DNA of 64,000 nt from Tricholomella constricta (lineage: Eukaryota > Basidiomycota > Agaricomycetes > Agaricales > Lyophyllaceae). Below, piece after piece: positions 1 to 11,738 of this stretch. The notes under the pieces were generated by a model. That model saw only the letters and a list, made by a program, of their open reading frames with translations. It was not told the DNA's origin and did not search any database. Every line of letters begins with the position of its first letter. The stretch's first letter is position 1. The DNA is taken from assembly GCA_013368375.1 (NCBI GenBank), contig JAACJP010000002.1, positions 1,054,001 through 1,118,000 of the forward strand, written 5' to 3'. Position numbers and translations under genes: made by a program.

Positions 1-675
1 CTCGCTCCTCTTTCGCTTCATCCCCTGAGATAGCTGTATGGATCCCCGACCCCGATATCGGTAGTCCTTGTACATTTCCAGCTCTGCAGGTGAGAGTGGG
101 ACCATGACGGAGGTCGGTGGAGTTATTCGCACCCGCGGATTGTAGGGCACGGTCGACTGTGCAGGCGGTTGGATTGGAGGTGGTGGCGGCGGCATAGAGG
201 GATTTGTGTGTGTTGGACGCGTTGATATGCTGGGCTGGGTAGAAAAAGGCTGGGATATAGAAGAGGATGAAGATGAGGGGCGTGAACGCGAAAGTGGTGA
301 TTCACGTTCACGGGTGGGCGATGGGCTTGAAGAAAATAGACTTTTGCTGCTCCTAGAGGTAGACTGAATTTCGAGGGTAGAAGATCGAATCAATGGCTGG
401 GAGGCGTCGAGCTTGTCGTCGCCAAGGTGGTCGTGATCGCTGTGGAGGAGATGGGAGAGAGTGGAAGATCTCAAAGGGGGAGGAGTACGAAGAGACGGCT
501 CATGTGTGACAGAATTGAGCAGAACTGAGAGATCCGTGGCTCTTCTTCCGCCGAGGGATGGGCTGGCCAAGGGTGAAGACAGCGTGCTGCTCGGTGATGG
601 CAGTGGAAGCATCGGCACAGTCTGCCCAATGGGCGAGTTCAGCACGGCATCCCGTACAGGATCAAACGCCGGCAT
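1..675 (-). CDS. N-terminal part of a low-complexity nuclear protein, possibly INO80-like (3' end outside window)
   Basis: An uninterrupted minus-strand frame of 225 codons begins at the ATG at 675-673 (MPAFDPVRDAVLNSP) and runs off the left edge. The protein is Ser/Pro-rich and disordered, with two short hydrophobic helix-like blocks (RATDLSVLLN and SSTLSHLLH), a poly-Ser run, a poly-Pro run, and then a more ordered stretch around PLSPAELEMYKDYRYRG ending in a basic MKRKRS cluster at the window edge. This layout resembles, from memory only, the N-terminal region of basidiomycete INO80-type chromatin-remodelling ATPases. No helicase motif lies inside the window, so the identity is a guess. 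What is supported is the reading frame, the absence of introns in this part and the nuclear-protein-like composition. Confidence 0.55.
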   Translation of the reverse strand, partial: MPAFDPVRDAVLNSPIGQTVPMLPLPSPSSTLSSPLASPSLGGRRATDLSVLLNSVTHEPSLRTPPPLRSSTLSHLLHSDHDHLGDDKLDASQPLIRSSTLEIQSTSRSSKSLFSSSPSPTRERESPLSRSRPSSSSSSISQPFSTQPSISTRPTHTNPSMPPPPPPIQPPAQSTVPYNPRVRITPPTSVMVPLSPAELEMYKDYRYRGRGSIQLSQGMKRKRSE

Positions 676-801
676 CGTGTCAGACAGCGAGCAGCACTCT
701 AAATATTTCACTGGACGGCGGCGAGAGGCTCGAGCTCGTCGCCACTCCCGGCGATGATGATAAAGAGTTCAAAAATTATCCACTATGTATCATGTAAGCA
801 A

Positions 802-3800
802 CTACAGTTTTGGTCGCGACTCAAACCACGCCTCCAGGTCAGCCGTCGAACGCTGCCCACATTTGTCAGGTCTTGTCCGCTGTTCTCTACTACAAATACT
901 CACCTCGATGTACGCAACCCGTGCACGAATACCGTCCAGTACCTGAGCCAGGCCCTGGTCATACTTGGAGGTGTCCTTGTCCTGAATGTTTTCTGCACGT
1001 CAGTCACCAGACCCTTATGTTCGCACCCCGCCCTACCTTGAAGAATTCGACGACCTCTTCGCGGTCTTTGTCCGTGGAGAAGTAGCCCATAGAAAGCTAC
1101 TTGAGGGTCAGAACCAGAAATGTTGAAGCATGGAAATCACTTGCCTCGACGAGCGATTTGAGCGTAAAGTTTCCTTCGAAACGTTTGTACAGCTGTTGGA
1201 ACAATAAGCCACACCCTAGGCCCGGCTTTGCTTTCGACTCACCGTGTCGTACTCTTCCTTGAAATATTGAGCAAGCTGTCGCCTTGCCTTCGTGTTTATT
1301 CCAAGACCACGGAAGAAGTACACGACATCCTGATCTCTGGCCTTGGTGCTAATGAACTTGCATGTCTCTTTCAGCAGCTCAGGATCCTCAGTCGCACCCA
1401 TCGCCTGCCTACGTACATTCGTAACATCAGCCGTCTGATCACATCAAAGCCAAGACAGACATACATGGCAGCGATTCTGGCTGTGGGCGTCTTGGGCTTG
1501 TCATGGACTTGGACAGCGGCATCGTATTCAGCCCTTCCACCGTGCCTCACGGCCTATACACGAGGGATCAGAAAAAAGTCCCCTCAAAAGATAATTTATA
1601 GGGCATACCACAGCAAAGATCACACGCTGCAGATCGGCCGGGATCTGCGAATCATCACCTGTCTTCATATAGTGGGCGAAGCGGCTTTGCAGCTCCTTGA
1701 TGACCCTGTTGCGGGAAGTTCATCAAACCCACAGAAAAAAACAAGAACAGGGTAAATCGAGATATTAAGATATGCAAAATGACGTCCATCTTGCCACAGA
1801 TGTGACACCGGCAAGAAAAAAGACGTGCGGACGACAATAGATACAAGAATGAGACATACCCTTCATCCCTTGCCCCAGCAGCCTGTGTGATAGCACAAGT
1901 GCGCAACAGCGATGTGTCGGTAGAATCAGAGGCTAAGTATTCATAACCGAGTTTGTTCACCAAAGGCACAAAGAGGTCCTAGAACGGAAGAAAAGAACAA
2001 CGATCGTCAGACACGCGACCTTGAATTTGTTTTGAACGGACATGTCAGTCCCTGACGTACCCGTCGGAAAGCATCTAACTGATCCACAATTTTCGGGTGT
2101 TCCCACCAGATCGAGACCAAGCCCGCAAGACTCTCCGAGATTCCAGACCACACGAGGTCTGACAAATATAGATATCAGCGGAGGGCCCAAGGGATGATTT
2201 GAAAGGAAAGATGAGGATTGGAGACAGAGCGCGCCAGGGCTGATAGAAAGATGAAAGGAATGGGTACAACACTTACATTCCTTCTCGTTCTTCAAGCCAT
2301 CGACAAGAGTCAGCGCGCTGCTGAGTTTCGCAAGACCTGCCTTGGACAGCGCCATCGAGTCATGCACGAGCCCAATACGATCGTTGAGCGAGAAAATGCT
2401 GTCATCTTTCGCAGCTTCTTCCGCAATCTTCGACAGCCTCTCAGGGGTGTACAGGACTCGGTCTGAAAGATGCAAAGGTTTATAACCGTGCCAAAAGGCA
2501 AAAAGAAGAAAAGAAGATCTCACAAACGCCGACGGTTCCAGCGTTCAGCTTGAACGGCTTGCTCGTGTCGAGCTCAAAGGTTTGCTCGCGTTCCCCCAGG
2601 AGCGCCTGTTTATCATGGACCGCTTTGCCATCCTTGCCAACAGAAATAATACTCAGCGGGACATTCCTATGCTTTTCAGGTCAGAAAGGTGCATCTCCCG
2701 TGGCAGGTGGCAAGGGAGTCGTACCAAATTGTTTCGTTCTCCTTGGACTCCGCATGACCAGTTTCAAGGAACCTGTCTTGGCGAACTTTGATCCCAGTAG
2801 AGGTCTCGGTAACGGTCAGAACAGGGAAGCCAATCTAAACCACCTAAATGCCTCCACTTCTCACAGTTGACAGGTCCCGCAGACGTACCTTGGAAATCCA
2901 ATTATCCATGAGGCCGATAATGTCCTTCCCTTATAAACAGAAAATATATAAACAAGCTCAATGTTTTGGGCCCCACGCCAATGACAGACATACCTGTGGC
3001 AGTTCCGATACCCTCCCATAGATCATTTGTGACACTGTTCGCGTACAGCTTCTTCTTGAGATACAGGGAAACACCCTTCAAGAATAAATCTTCGCCAACG
3101 TAGTTGGAAAGCATGCGCAGAACTGGAATAAGCGTCAACACTCGTCGTCGTAACTGGGGACAATAAGGGACAACCTGACGCAGCCTTGGAATAAGACAGA
3201 CTGTCAAAAATCTTGATGCACTGTTAGATCATACTTTTGGAGCAGTCATCAAACAGAAGCCCTATACCTGATTTATGTGGTTCGCGTCCGGGCACTCTAC
3301 TTCGATGGGGTGGGAAGAGAGTTTGGAATCAAGGCTAAGAGCTCTGTTCAGATGGTCTGAAATAAACTCCGAATCGACTTTCCACTCAGGAAATACTCTT
3401 GAGATGACGTGTTAGGCGACCGGTTGAGATATATCCTTTCGAAATTCCTTACTTGTCTTTGGAAAGATGATGTCAATGAGAAGATTTGCTACACCTCTGG
3501 ATATCCATACCTGCAATGATCACTTCACCCATCTGGCAGGAAACAACCATCAAAGCATGCTCTTTTTGAGAAGATACGTGAAAGGACAAACCAGGGTGGC
3601 AAAACCTAAGTCGAGTCGTTTCAATATTCGCTCAACGGACAGAAAGTAGATAGGCACCTTCGTTAAGATATAGATAGTTCCACCATTCCATCGTTGTGAT
3701 GTTACCGAACCTGCGGGTACAGTGAAAACGACGTAGATTACAGGCAGTGCATGAAGTACTTACCACATATGAGCGACTTCGTGGCTTTGGACTGCGGCAA

Positions 3801-5113
3801 CCCATTTCTTAGCCTGAAGGTCTGCATTCTTGGGGTCAAGCAAGAACGCGTTGGTCCGGCCGGTGATCAAGCCCCAGTTTTCCATTGCACCTAACTGATG
3901 TCAATAAATACAAAGCATTTTCAGATGTATTGGGTTACCTGCATCGAAGTCAGTAGCCTAGTGATCAAAGTGAATAGAAGTCGAATGTACATGCTGAGAA
4001 ACTTACGACCAGGGTATCCAGCTTGGGTAATGGATACTCGACGTCGAACACCTTCTCGTATAGAGGAAGCACGCTAGCCTTCACATCGAGCGCGAACTGC
4101 GCTTGATGAATGATATCGGCGGTCGCTGCGACAAAGGTTCCAAAACAGACCCTAAGTGAGAGGAACAGAAATCACGTACCATAAATTCGAAGTGGAAGAT
4201 TCTTCCCACTGAGAGGCATGGAAACGGACTTCTCAAGATATTCAAAATGACCGTTGGCAAATGCGACGATGTAAGTTGACATGGGAGGAGTTGACTGGAA
4301 TTGGGTGATCTTCCATGTATCGTCGAGTGATGAAAAAAGTTTCGCAAGATCGGGATGCTCATTGGGCTTGGCAGCTGCTGGCGAATACACCTCTTCCGAT
4401 ATAGCAGGCATGTTACTTAAGTTCACAGTATCGGCGCGTGAGATCAAAGTGACACCAAAAGTGGCCTTGAGCAGAGGTTCATCCCAACAGGGGAAGGCGC
4501 GACGAGCCGCGGTAGGCTATACGAAGCATCCCGCCGGTCAATGGACGGACTTCAGTGAAGAAATAAACTGACTTCGAACTGGGTCAAAGCGTAGGCCTTC
4601 TGTTTCCCCTCAACCTCGTAGGTCGATTTGTAATATCCCATCATGCTGCCCGTCAGTTTGCCCGAGAATCCGACCCTCAATTCGGCCTTGGACCCAGCCG
4701 GAAGGGCCGCAGGGAAGAGATAGGTGACACGCTCTGAGGCAGTGTCAAAGGATCCCCCGGTTTGCTCTTGCTCGGTTTTCAGGGCATCAGAGTAGATCGA
4801 TCTGTATATGTTGATACGATACCAGTCAATTTGAGAGCAGTTATAAGCCAGTAGCAGTCGTACGCTTTCCCGAGCTCAAGGGACGATGTATTGAGCGTGA
4901 TGGATGACGTCTCGCGCTGGACATCTAACCTGATCTTATCGTGAGCGGCCCATCCAGAGCCATGCTGTCCTCGACATACCTGATATTAACAAAACCATCG
5001 AACTCGAGCTTCTCCAGGTCGGTCTTAACGGTGAGGTCGTAATGGGTAGGTTTGACATTGATCGGAAGACGATACTCATCGTCCCTAGCAACGGGAGTCG
5101 GGGCTGTAGACAT
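802..5113 (-). CDS. APE2: M1 family zinc aminopeptidase (Ape2/Aap1, puromycin-sensitive type)
   Basis: This multi-exon gene encodes a zinc metallopeptidase that removes N-terminal residues from peptides. The N-terminus (DEYRLPINVKPTHYDLTV) is the beta-sandwich start of M1 enzymes. The substrate-recognition motif GAMEN is encoded at 3877-3891. The zinc motif HEVAH is at 3769-3783, at the end of one exon. It is followed in the next exon by FGNITTMEWWNYLYLNEGF, which carries the third zinc ligand (NEGF glutamate). The C-terminal ERAP1-C-type helical domain is seen as ARDQDVVYFFRGLG near 1300. The last exon ends WFESRPKL and a stop at 802-804. An in-frame upstream ATG at 5417-5419 would add 102 residues with a basic, presequence-like start, but a TATA box lies only a few bases upstream of it. 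I therefore prefer the ATG at 5113 (MSTAPTPVARDDEYRLP), which gives the cytosolic form. Confidence 0.93.
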
Positions 5114-5423
5114 TTCGGGGAGAGTTGAGCAATGACGGGCGAACAATACAGATGAGACCTCAGGAAGCGAGGATAGATGGGAAGTCTTATATCGGATGAA
5201 GTTCCGTGTTCCTGTCTTCTCTTGGGTGGTGACCTTGTGGTACCATCGCTTTTGGCCCGTGGTTCGAGTTCCCGACACCGGCACACATCCATAACAGGCT
5301 CTGGTATGTGTGACGAGTTCAGAAGGACCCTTTAAGCGTGAAGACGTCCGTAAACCATCCTGGACAAACCTGCTAGTCCATGGTCGCGTCAGTGCTCGCT
5401 GCGTCGCTGTCAAGAGCATGAAT

Positions 5424-5430
5424 TTTTATA
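5424..5430 (-). promoter_or_regulatory. TATA box of the aminopeptidase gene
   Basis: TATAAAA reads on the minus strand at 5430-5424, about 310 bp upstream of the preferred aminopeptidase start at 5113 and only five bases upstream of the alternative ATG at 5419. If transcription starts some 30 or more bases downstream of this box, the mRNA would lack the distal ATG. The function is inferred from sequence and position only. Confidence 0.4.
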
Positions 5431-5624
5431 GCTCAGGGTCAAACCGGCGGCCTCATCAAATTAGGAGCTGCGTCCGCATTTTGTGCTGTCGCCCACAATG
5501 ATAACAGATGTGCATAATCGAAGACACCGTGTTTACAAAATTAGCATTGCAGCTGTTACAAAGTGTAAGATGTTATGCTTGAGGTCTTCTGATAACAACA
5601 GGAATGTAGAGCAGTACAAGTCCT

Positions 5625-8600
5625 TCACAGCACCAACTTCGGGGTTGAGATTATTGTGGGCAGAGGCGAGGTAAACAGAGTGTTGGGGAATTTCCTAGAG
5701 AGACTTTTGCGATTGTGTTCCTGAATTGTTCCAGCAAGGAGGTCCGAGAGTTCCTGGTCGACCTTGGACGCGTTCTCGAGCCCGGCGTTGATGTCCCGGT
5801 GATGGGCTGCATATGCTGATTCCAGAGATATGAAGTCATCGTAGAAGTGATGCAAGCTGAAGAGATTGTTTCCCTGGAGCGTCAAGTCCATGTTACGGGA
5901 TGTCATGTGGACGCACCTTTCATTATACATTTCTTGAAGTTCTTCAGCTGTCTGGTGAAGGATACTCATCTGTCCAGCTCGAAGGTCTTTGCTGACTTTG
6001 TCGAAACGGCGGGACGTGTTCTGAACAACAATCTCCAACGAAGAGAAATTAGTTTGATCAGCAGGGATCAATACACGCGTTCCACCTGTGTTATTTTGGA
6101 TATGGTCTATTCAGACGAAATGAGACCAAACAATTGGAAAGTGAAGTGACAGCCTCACGTCAACAATCTGGGCCATAGGATCCTGAGCATGTTTCCTTGG
6201 CACTTGTCTACCATAGTCCTGCTCGTCGTCCCAGCCCTTTTTTTCCTGGTGCTTCGAGTGGCGAAACTTGTCGCCGTAAAATGAGCCAGAGTCTGTTAGC
6301 AGCACCTGTAAATTCGGATACGATGGTGGCAAAGCTTAACATACCGTGTTTCTGTCGCGTCGGTGAGGAATCCGTATCGAGGCTGGTGTGAAGGACGCGG
6401 TAGGGCCGAAATGAGGCTGACGGAGCGAACGAAACGCGAGGGTGGCTGGACTTTGATGGGAAGCCATGCATAAGTGGTGACGGTCTTGGAACTTGATATT
6501 CTATCGCTGGAGGGCTATCAGAGACAATTGTCGTGCGTGTCATGTTTCTTGATACAGGTGGGTTTACTGCTTTTTGCGATGGCGGCTTAAGAGAACCTCG
6601 AATAAGGTCGATCATGACATGGTCGTCTTTCGGTGCTTCCCTCTGAAAAGACATGGATCCAGTCTGCAAAGAACGGAGTCAGACATCCCAGGCTGCTTTC
6701 AAATGTGTCGACATGCCTTTAACGGCATAAAGTAGTCCCCTGTAACGTCTTGCTTATACGCCTCCTCGACAGCAGAATCTACACCCGGTATTGGGTCATT
6801 GAACGGCAAAAAATCATCGACGATGACAGATGATTCGACAGGGGACACTGTTTGTACTAGAACTGGTACGGCCGCGCCGTTGTTTGGAACTGCAGACGAC
6901 TTCTTGAGATCCAGATCCTTCCACGGGGTATCTCGAGGCTTCTTCTGGAGCGGCACCTTCTCATCCTCGGCGACCTTGTCCTCAGCGTGTATTCGCTTGG
7001 AATCTGGAATCTGAATTGCGGGGATTGCGTCCCGCTTCGTTTCTGGCTCAGGACTCGCCCAAACAACTGCAGGACGATTATTCGAGGTTTTCCCGACTCG
7101 CGCGGAGCGGCGCTGAGGCTTGGGTTTGTTGTCATCCGTCTCCTTGCCTTCGACGATTGGCTAAAGGAGTACCGGTAAATTGTTTATCGTGAGTCGGCCG
7201 ACTGAGAGTAGCACCTTACCGGAACTACTTTTGTGTCGGCCTTCGGCTGCTTCTGTGCCTTGGTAGGTTTATTTTCCACAACTTTCTTGAAGTCTCGAAG
7301 CTTCCTCGGTTCAGGTTTTAGTCTGGACGTCGCAGCTTTCCCGCCTTTACCTCGCATCGCCGACGCTTGATTCTTTTGGGTTTCAATCAATTTGGTAGAT
7401 GAGGCATCAGTTGAGGGTGCTGTGGGTTCGTCAAAGTCGACATCGAGATCGACGACAGGTGCAGGAGATGAGGTTCGTCCTTTCTTCCCATATCGCTTCT
7501 GGACAGGTGGCGGTGGTTCCTTAGTGGCCACAGGAGAAGTCCGAAGTCGTTTGGAAGGGACACGCTGGGGCTCAGAATCGGTCTCCCCAGCAACTTTCCT
7601 CTTTCGTCCAGTCGGCTTTATGACCCTTTCTTCGATCGACGCTGAAGCTAGCCTTCGCGGCAAGCCAGAATTCCCAGCCTTTCTCTTGGCGTGGGAAGAA
7701 TTCGTAGTAGATGGCCCAAGGTCCGTTTCAACGAGCTCACCAACAGCGGGAGATCTAAAATTCATAGGAGAAATATCCTCTTTTGCCATTGCCGAGGAGC
7801 GGGCGGACGGCCTTGAGACAGGTACTGTACCCGTCGAGTTGACCGCGATCGGAGGCCCAGAGGAGATACGATGGGAGGTGTGCACGTTTTGACGGGGAGA
7901 GGATGATCTAGAATCGTCTTCAGACACCACAATCTTCTTGTTTCTGCTCTTAATCCTTGGCGCACTCGGAATTTCGTCTTCGGATTCCCCGAGGATGGGT
8001 GTTTTGGTCTTGGAACGCATCTGCTTGATAACCCCAGACTTCGATGGGCGGTAGGAAGCCGTGGTGTCATCCGCGTCAGAGAGGTCTGTCAGTTCTTCGT
8101 TCGTAGTCCCGAATATAGAATCGTAATCAGACATGGCCTGAATGCTTGGAGATTTGCGAGGCACTAGCGGAGAAGTGGGCAAAGTCTGCCCGGGGAGTGA
8201 TTGAGAGTTACCAGAATCCCACCCTGAAGTGCGTTAGCAAGCGGAATGGTATGTAAATAAGATTATTAAATTTACGTCGGGCAAGCACTCGGACTTTGTC
8301 CTGATAAATTTATTAATCAATATCACGGTTTATGAAAGAGGGCCAGACCTGCGTGGAAACGGGGACGGTCTTGCATGTTGAATCATAATCAAGTTCGACC
8401 GTATTCTCAGCCATTGACAGCTTCCTTCCATCCTGTTTTATGTCTTTCTGTTCGCGAACAATTACGAGAGGTCGAAAAATAAAGGCCAGGACTTACCACG
8501 CCGCGAATTTTCAGAGAATTTACAAACCTGGCCACCTCTTTGCGCTCAATGTCAAAAATCACTCTTGCATCTCCGTCTGATTGGTGCGTAATGCTGACTT

Positions 8601-10076
8601 GTCCGACAGAAGGCGGAGGGGAAAACAAAATAGTAATACACGCCTTCCATCGAGAAGACGCGGCCACTGTCATCCTTTGAACGCTTGTAAACAGCGCGTG
8701 GAATGTTTCTATTTGATCACCCTATGACAGATATACAGCGGGTAAAAAACAGAATTGAAACGCAATGAGAAATCGTACCTCATCGATATTGCCTACAAAT
8801 CCCTGGTGGTCAACATAGAGTCGTGCGAGTTGGTAGGCCTTGGAACCCTCTACTCGGAAATTGCTTATTTTGAATGGTTGAGGACTGGAAGCGGGGTCAT
8901 TGTAATAATGGTCACAAGCAAGATTAGACATCAACTTACAAGGTGACGTCTGCACCGGCCAACAGATCGGTAATTTTGAGAAAGATATCTTCCCAGTCGG
9001 CAGTCGATGTTGTTTCGAGAATATCCACGATCGAAGCAGCACAGGGGACCTTCGACGGGTCGAACACTTCCCGTATGAAGCCCCTCCGAGCTTCAATGCC
9101 GTCTTTACTTGATTTGGATGGTAAAAGCTTGACGAAAAGTTCCAGGAGCGCTTCAATGACCAAGAAAGCTAGAGTGGTGTTGAGACTAATTAAAAGCAGG
9201 AGGCAGCAGTATATACCTTTGGCCTGTGCAAGGATCGCGCCGATCTGAGCACTATACACGCGCATTAGCCAAAAAGCAATAAGATTTAAATCTCAAATAT
9301 CAACCCTCCAAATATCTCTCGATTCCGAAGTTGAGCCTGGTTGTCAGGATGCGAAGTGACCGTTTCGGAAAGCAGTTGATACAGCTGTGATATCGTGTCA
9401 GAGCGGGGTCAACAATCGCAAAGGAGGTATAGACTTACAACATACATGAGGTCTGGCCTCGGCTGGTAATATACAGAGGGTTGAGTGAAGAAAATGAGAC
9501 GAAGAGTAGGGTAGAACAGGGTTGCAACAATAGCGCGGTTTTCGCCTACAAGAATGTTAAAGCATGTTTGGAAGTGAGATCTCTCCCATCTTACTGGACG
9601 AGTTGGCTTCGAGAAAATCCTGCCACAAATGATCAGAAATTTGGTCGGACAACAGTTATATGCGTGCTATACCAAGATTCCAGATAGTAGAGCAGTCTGG
9701 ACGACCTCCCACGAATCCTTAGTGCCCTTGTCGTCGGATCTGATCGCAGATAGTATCCTAGTTTCATTGACAGTAGCTAGAACCGAGACGGAGAACCGTA
9801 GCCCGAGGATAGGAAACAATTTGTACAACGGCAGTAGGCGTTGGCGAAGAAGATATGCCAACCTCTCGAAGGCAGCCGGCCTCAGCTTCGAGATTTCCTG
9901 CTCCGGGTCACGAACAACGAGTTAAAAGGACTGAGAGGCCTACTCACAAGAAGCTCGACTATCGATTTCAGTTGTTCGAGACAAGTTTCGAGCCCGGGGG
10001 TCAGCTTCACTTTGTTTGAAGCCGCCTGTATAGCCTCAACGGCCAGTAATATACTGGTATTTGTAGGGTAGGGCAT
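5625..10076 (-). CDS. Candidate meiotic chromosome-axis protein (Red1/SYCP2-like)
   Basis: A long minus-strand gene with many small introns starts at 10076 (MPYPTNTSILLAVEAIQAASNKV) and ends at the stop at 5625. In order, the spliced protein shows: a helical, armadillo-like N-terminal region (LETCLEQLKSIVELL, ERLAYLLRQRLLPLY, FLVIEALLELFVKLLP, then VDILETTSTADWEDIFLKITDLLAG near 9000); a beta-rich, PH/Spt16M-like segment (near 8900-8500, with KISNFRVEG, LARLYVDHQGFVGN, ACITILFSPPP, DARVIFDIERKEVARFVNSLK); a long charged disordered linker with Lys/Arg clusters such as PQRRSARVG; and a C-terminal coiled coil (LEIVVQNTSRRFDKVSKDLRAG, HQTAEELQEMYNE). Helical repeat, then Spt16M-like domain, linker and C-terminal coiled coil is the known architecture of SYCP2 and fungal Red1 axis proteins. 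This is inference from architecture. A single gene is supported by the joining exon ending VLARR and continuing GWDSGNSQSLPG. Confidence 0.6.
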
Positions 10077-10543
10077 GATGCGTGGATGATATAGCCCAAT
10101 ATTGGAAGGATATCGTCCTGGGAGAATGCCGGGATCAATAGATCATGGTAGGGACTCAGAGCGATTTGGAGGTTCGAAGATGAGCCTGAGGTGTTACTTA
10201 ATCGGAAGCGATGTCACGATCACGTGGTTGTTGTTTGACGCGAACGCGACAACAGACGAAGTCAAACTATACCTCTTGATCCTGCGCCACCATCTCTGTT
10301 CTAGTACCTCATCCTCATTGTCGTCACATCTCACAACGATCAGTGTAATGGCTCGCAAGACATTCGGAAGGCGCCTTGGCATATCTTCTGTATCAAGTGT
10401 GGTCGATCCTGTTGTGTTCCTTGAAGGTGCGAAGTTGCGAGGAGCTCAAGAACCATTAAACCTAAACCTTTTCTTTTTATAAAAAAGCCTTAACAATCCA
10501 TCGGCCTACTCTCCGCTCGCGCAGCTATAATCATCTCCAGTCA
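10077..10543. other. Divergent intergenic region with TCACGTG element
   Basis: This 467-bp spacer separates the minus-strand Red1/SYCP2-like gene from the plus-strand orphan gene and must hold both promoters. A CACGTG palindrome in the context ATCACGTGG lies at 10221-10226, 145 bp from the minus-strand start. Open frames here are short and I see no conserved product in them. Confidence 0.4.
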
Positions 10544-11443
10544 ATGCCTCGAGGTCGCTCCAGGCTCATTCAAGGCTTCATATCCAAGAAAACTGGGACA
10601 AATCTAAACCGATATGTTGGGAGTTACGTACATGCGGTCAAAAAATACTTCCGCTCCCGAGGTAAGCTTTCACAAGTGACTGATTCCTGATATCAATACG
10701 CGACCAAAGCTCGTACTGCACCATCCTCCGCCAACGTATTATCGATCCAGCCACCATCCGGAAGGGATTCTCCGAACCTTGTCTGTATACCTCAGCCCGT
10801 GCCTCCGCGCTCTGCAGTCTCTAGTGACCTAATACCGCAAGCAGAACCTGAAAAATCCATGTCCCGCCGACGCCCTGTCTTGAATATCCCTGCTCTCCAG
10901 CCAAACCTCTCCTTGACATCTTCCTGCGGAACGAAATCAATTTTCCCTTCTGAGGGCTCGATTTTTGAACTCCTCTCTCTAGCGGAATGCCTGACGCCGA
11001 TTACTCCTGTCGAAAAAATGCTACATACTCCATCGTGCCCTCCGAGCCTCGTACGCCACGCCACAAATGTTTCGTGGCCACGAAGAGAGCCTCGGCGTTC
11101 TGGGAAATCTAATTTATCCCCGTATTCGCCATTATTGCCCGATTTCGCGCAACCATCTCCCCAGTTTCTAGCTACACCTCAAACTTCGAGCCCAAGTGTG
11201 CAGGTCCTCCACCGCCGCCTTTCTCTTGTCGTTCCCCCGGATGCGAGCCCCGTGTATGCACCCCGACGACTATCCTACTCCCGTTCCTTTCTCAGAACAA
11301 ACCTCATTATGACGCCGGTCAACCCACCCTCGGACAAGAAGCTGGCCTCTCCCTTGTCGATCCGTTCGCAACGCCCCATTCGCAGTCCCTCTATCGACGA
11401 ATATCGTGACGACATGTGCTTTGCACCTTCGGATCCTTATTGA
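10544..11443 (+). CDS. Hypothetical Ser/Pro-rich protein
   Basis: The start is the ATG at 10544 (MPRGRSRLIQGFISKKTG), giving a short basic first exon that ends at about 10661 with a GTAAGC donor. The second exon begins near 10711 (after ACCAAAG) and joins in frame as ARTAPSSANVLSIQPPSG, staying open to the stop at 11441-11443. The product is about 285 residues. It is basic at the N-terminus and Ser/Pro-rich throughout, with short blocks such as RRRPVLNIPALQPN and GSIFELLSLAECLTPITPVEKML. There is no signal peptide, membrane segment or recognisable catalytic motif. Repeated SP/TP pairs suggest a phosphorylated nuclear or cytoplasmic protein, but I do not recognise the family. The exon join without a frame break is the main support. 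Confidence 0.6.
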
Positions 11444-11738
11444 GAATTTGTGCCACTCGATTACTATACAAAGATTTGTGCGTAACCCTATATACTCATG
11501 CCTCCCCATCCTCTCGATACCCTACATCTTCCAACGTCGATCGTGTTATATGTAAATTTTCCTCATCCAAGTTTTGCACCTTTTATCCAAGCTCCTATGT
11601 ATTGGTATGCGTGGGAAAAAGTTGTGCCTGCAGCGTCTTCCAGTACCCGAGTCCAAAGGTTTCGACCTCATCAGTCCACATTTGTGAACCTTCACCTGCA
11701 CGACACCTTCCTGAGGCCTTCATCAGGTTTTCGTTAAA

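Noticed and set aside
7392..7892. A 166-codon plus-strand frame inside the Red1/SYCP2-like gene
   Set aside because: It is antisense to the disordered linker of a gene supported by several spliced exons.
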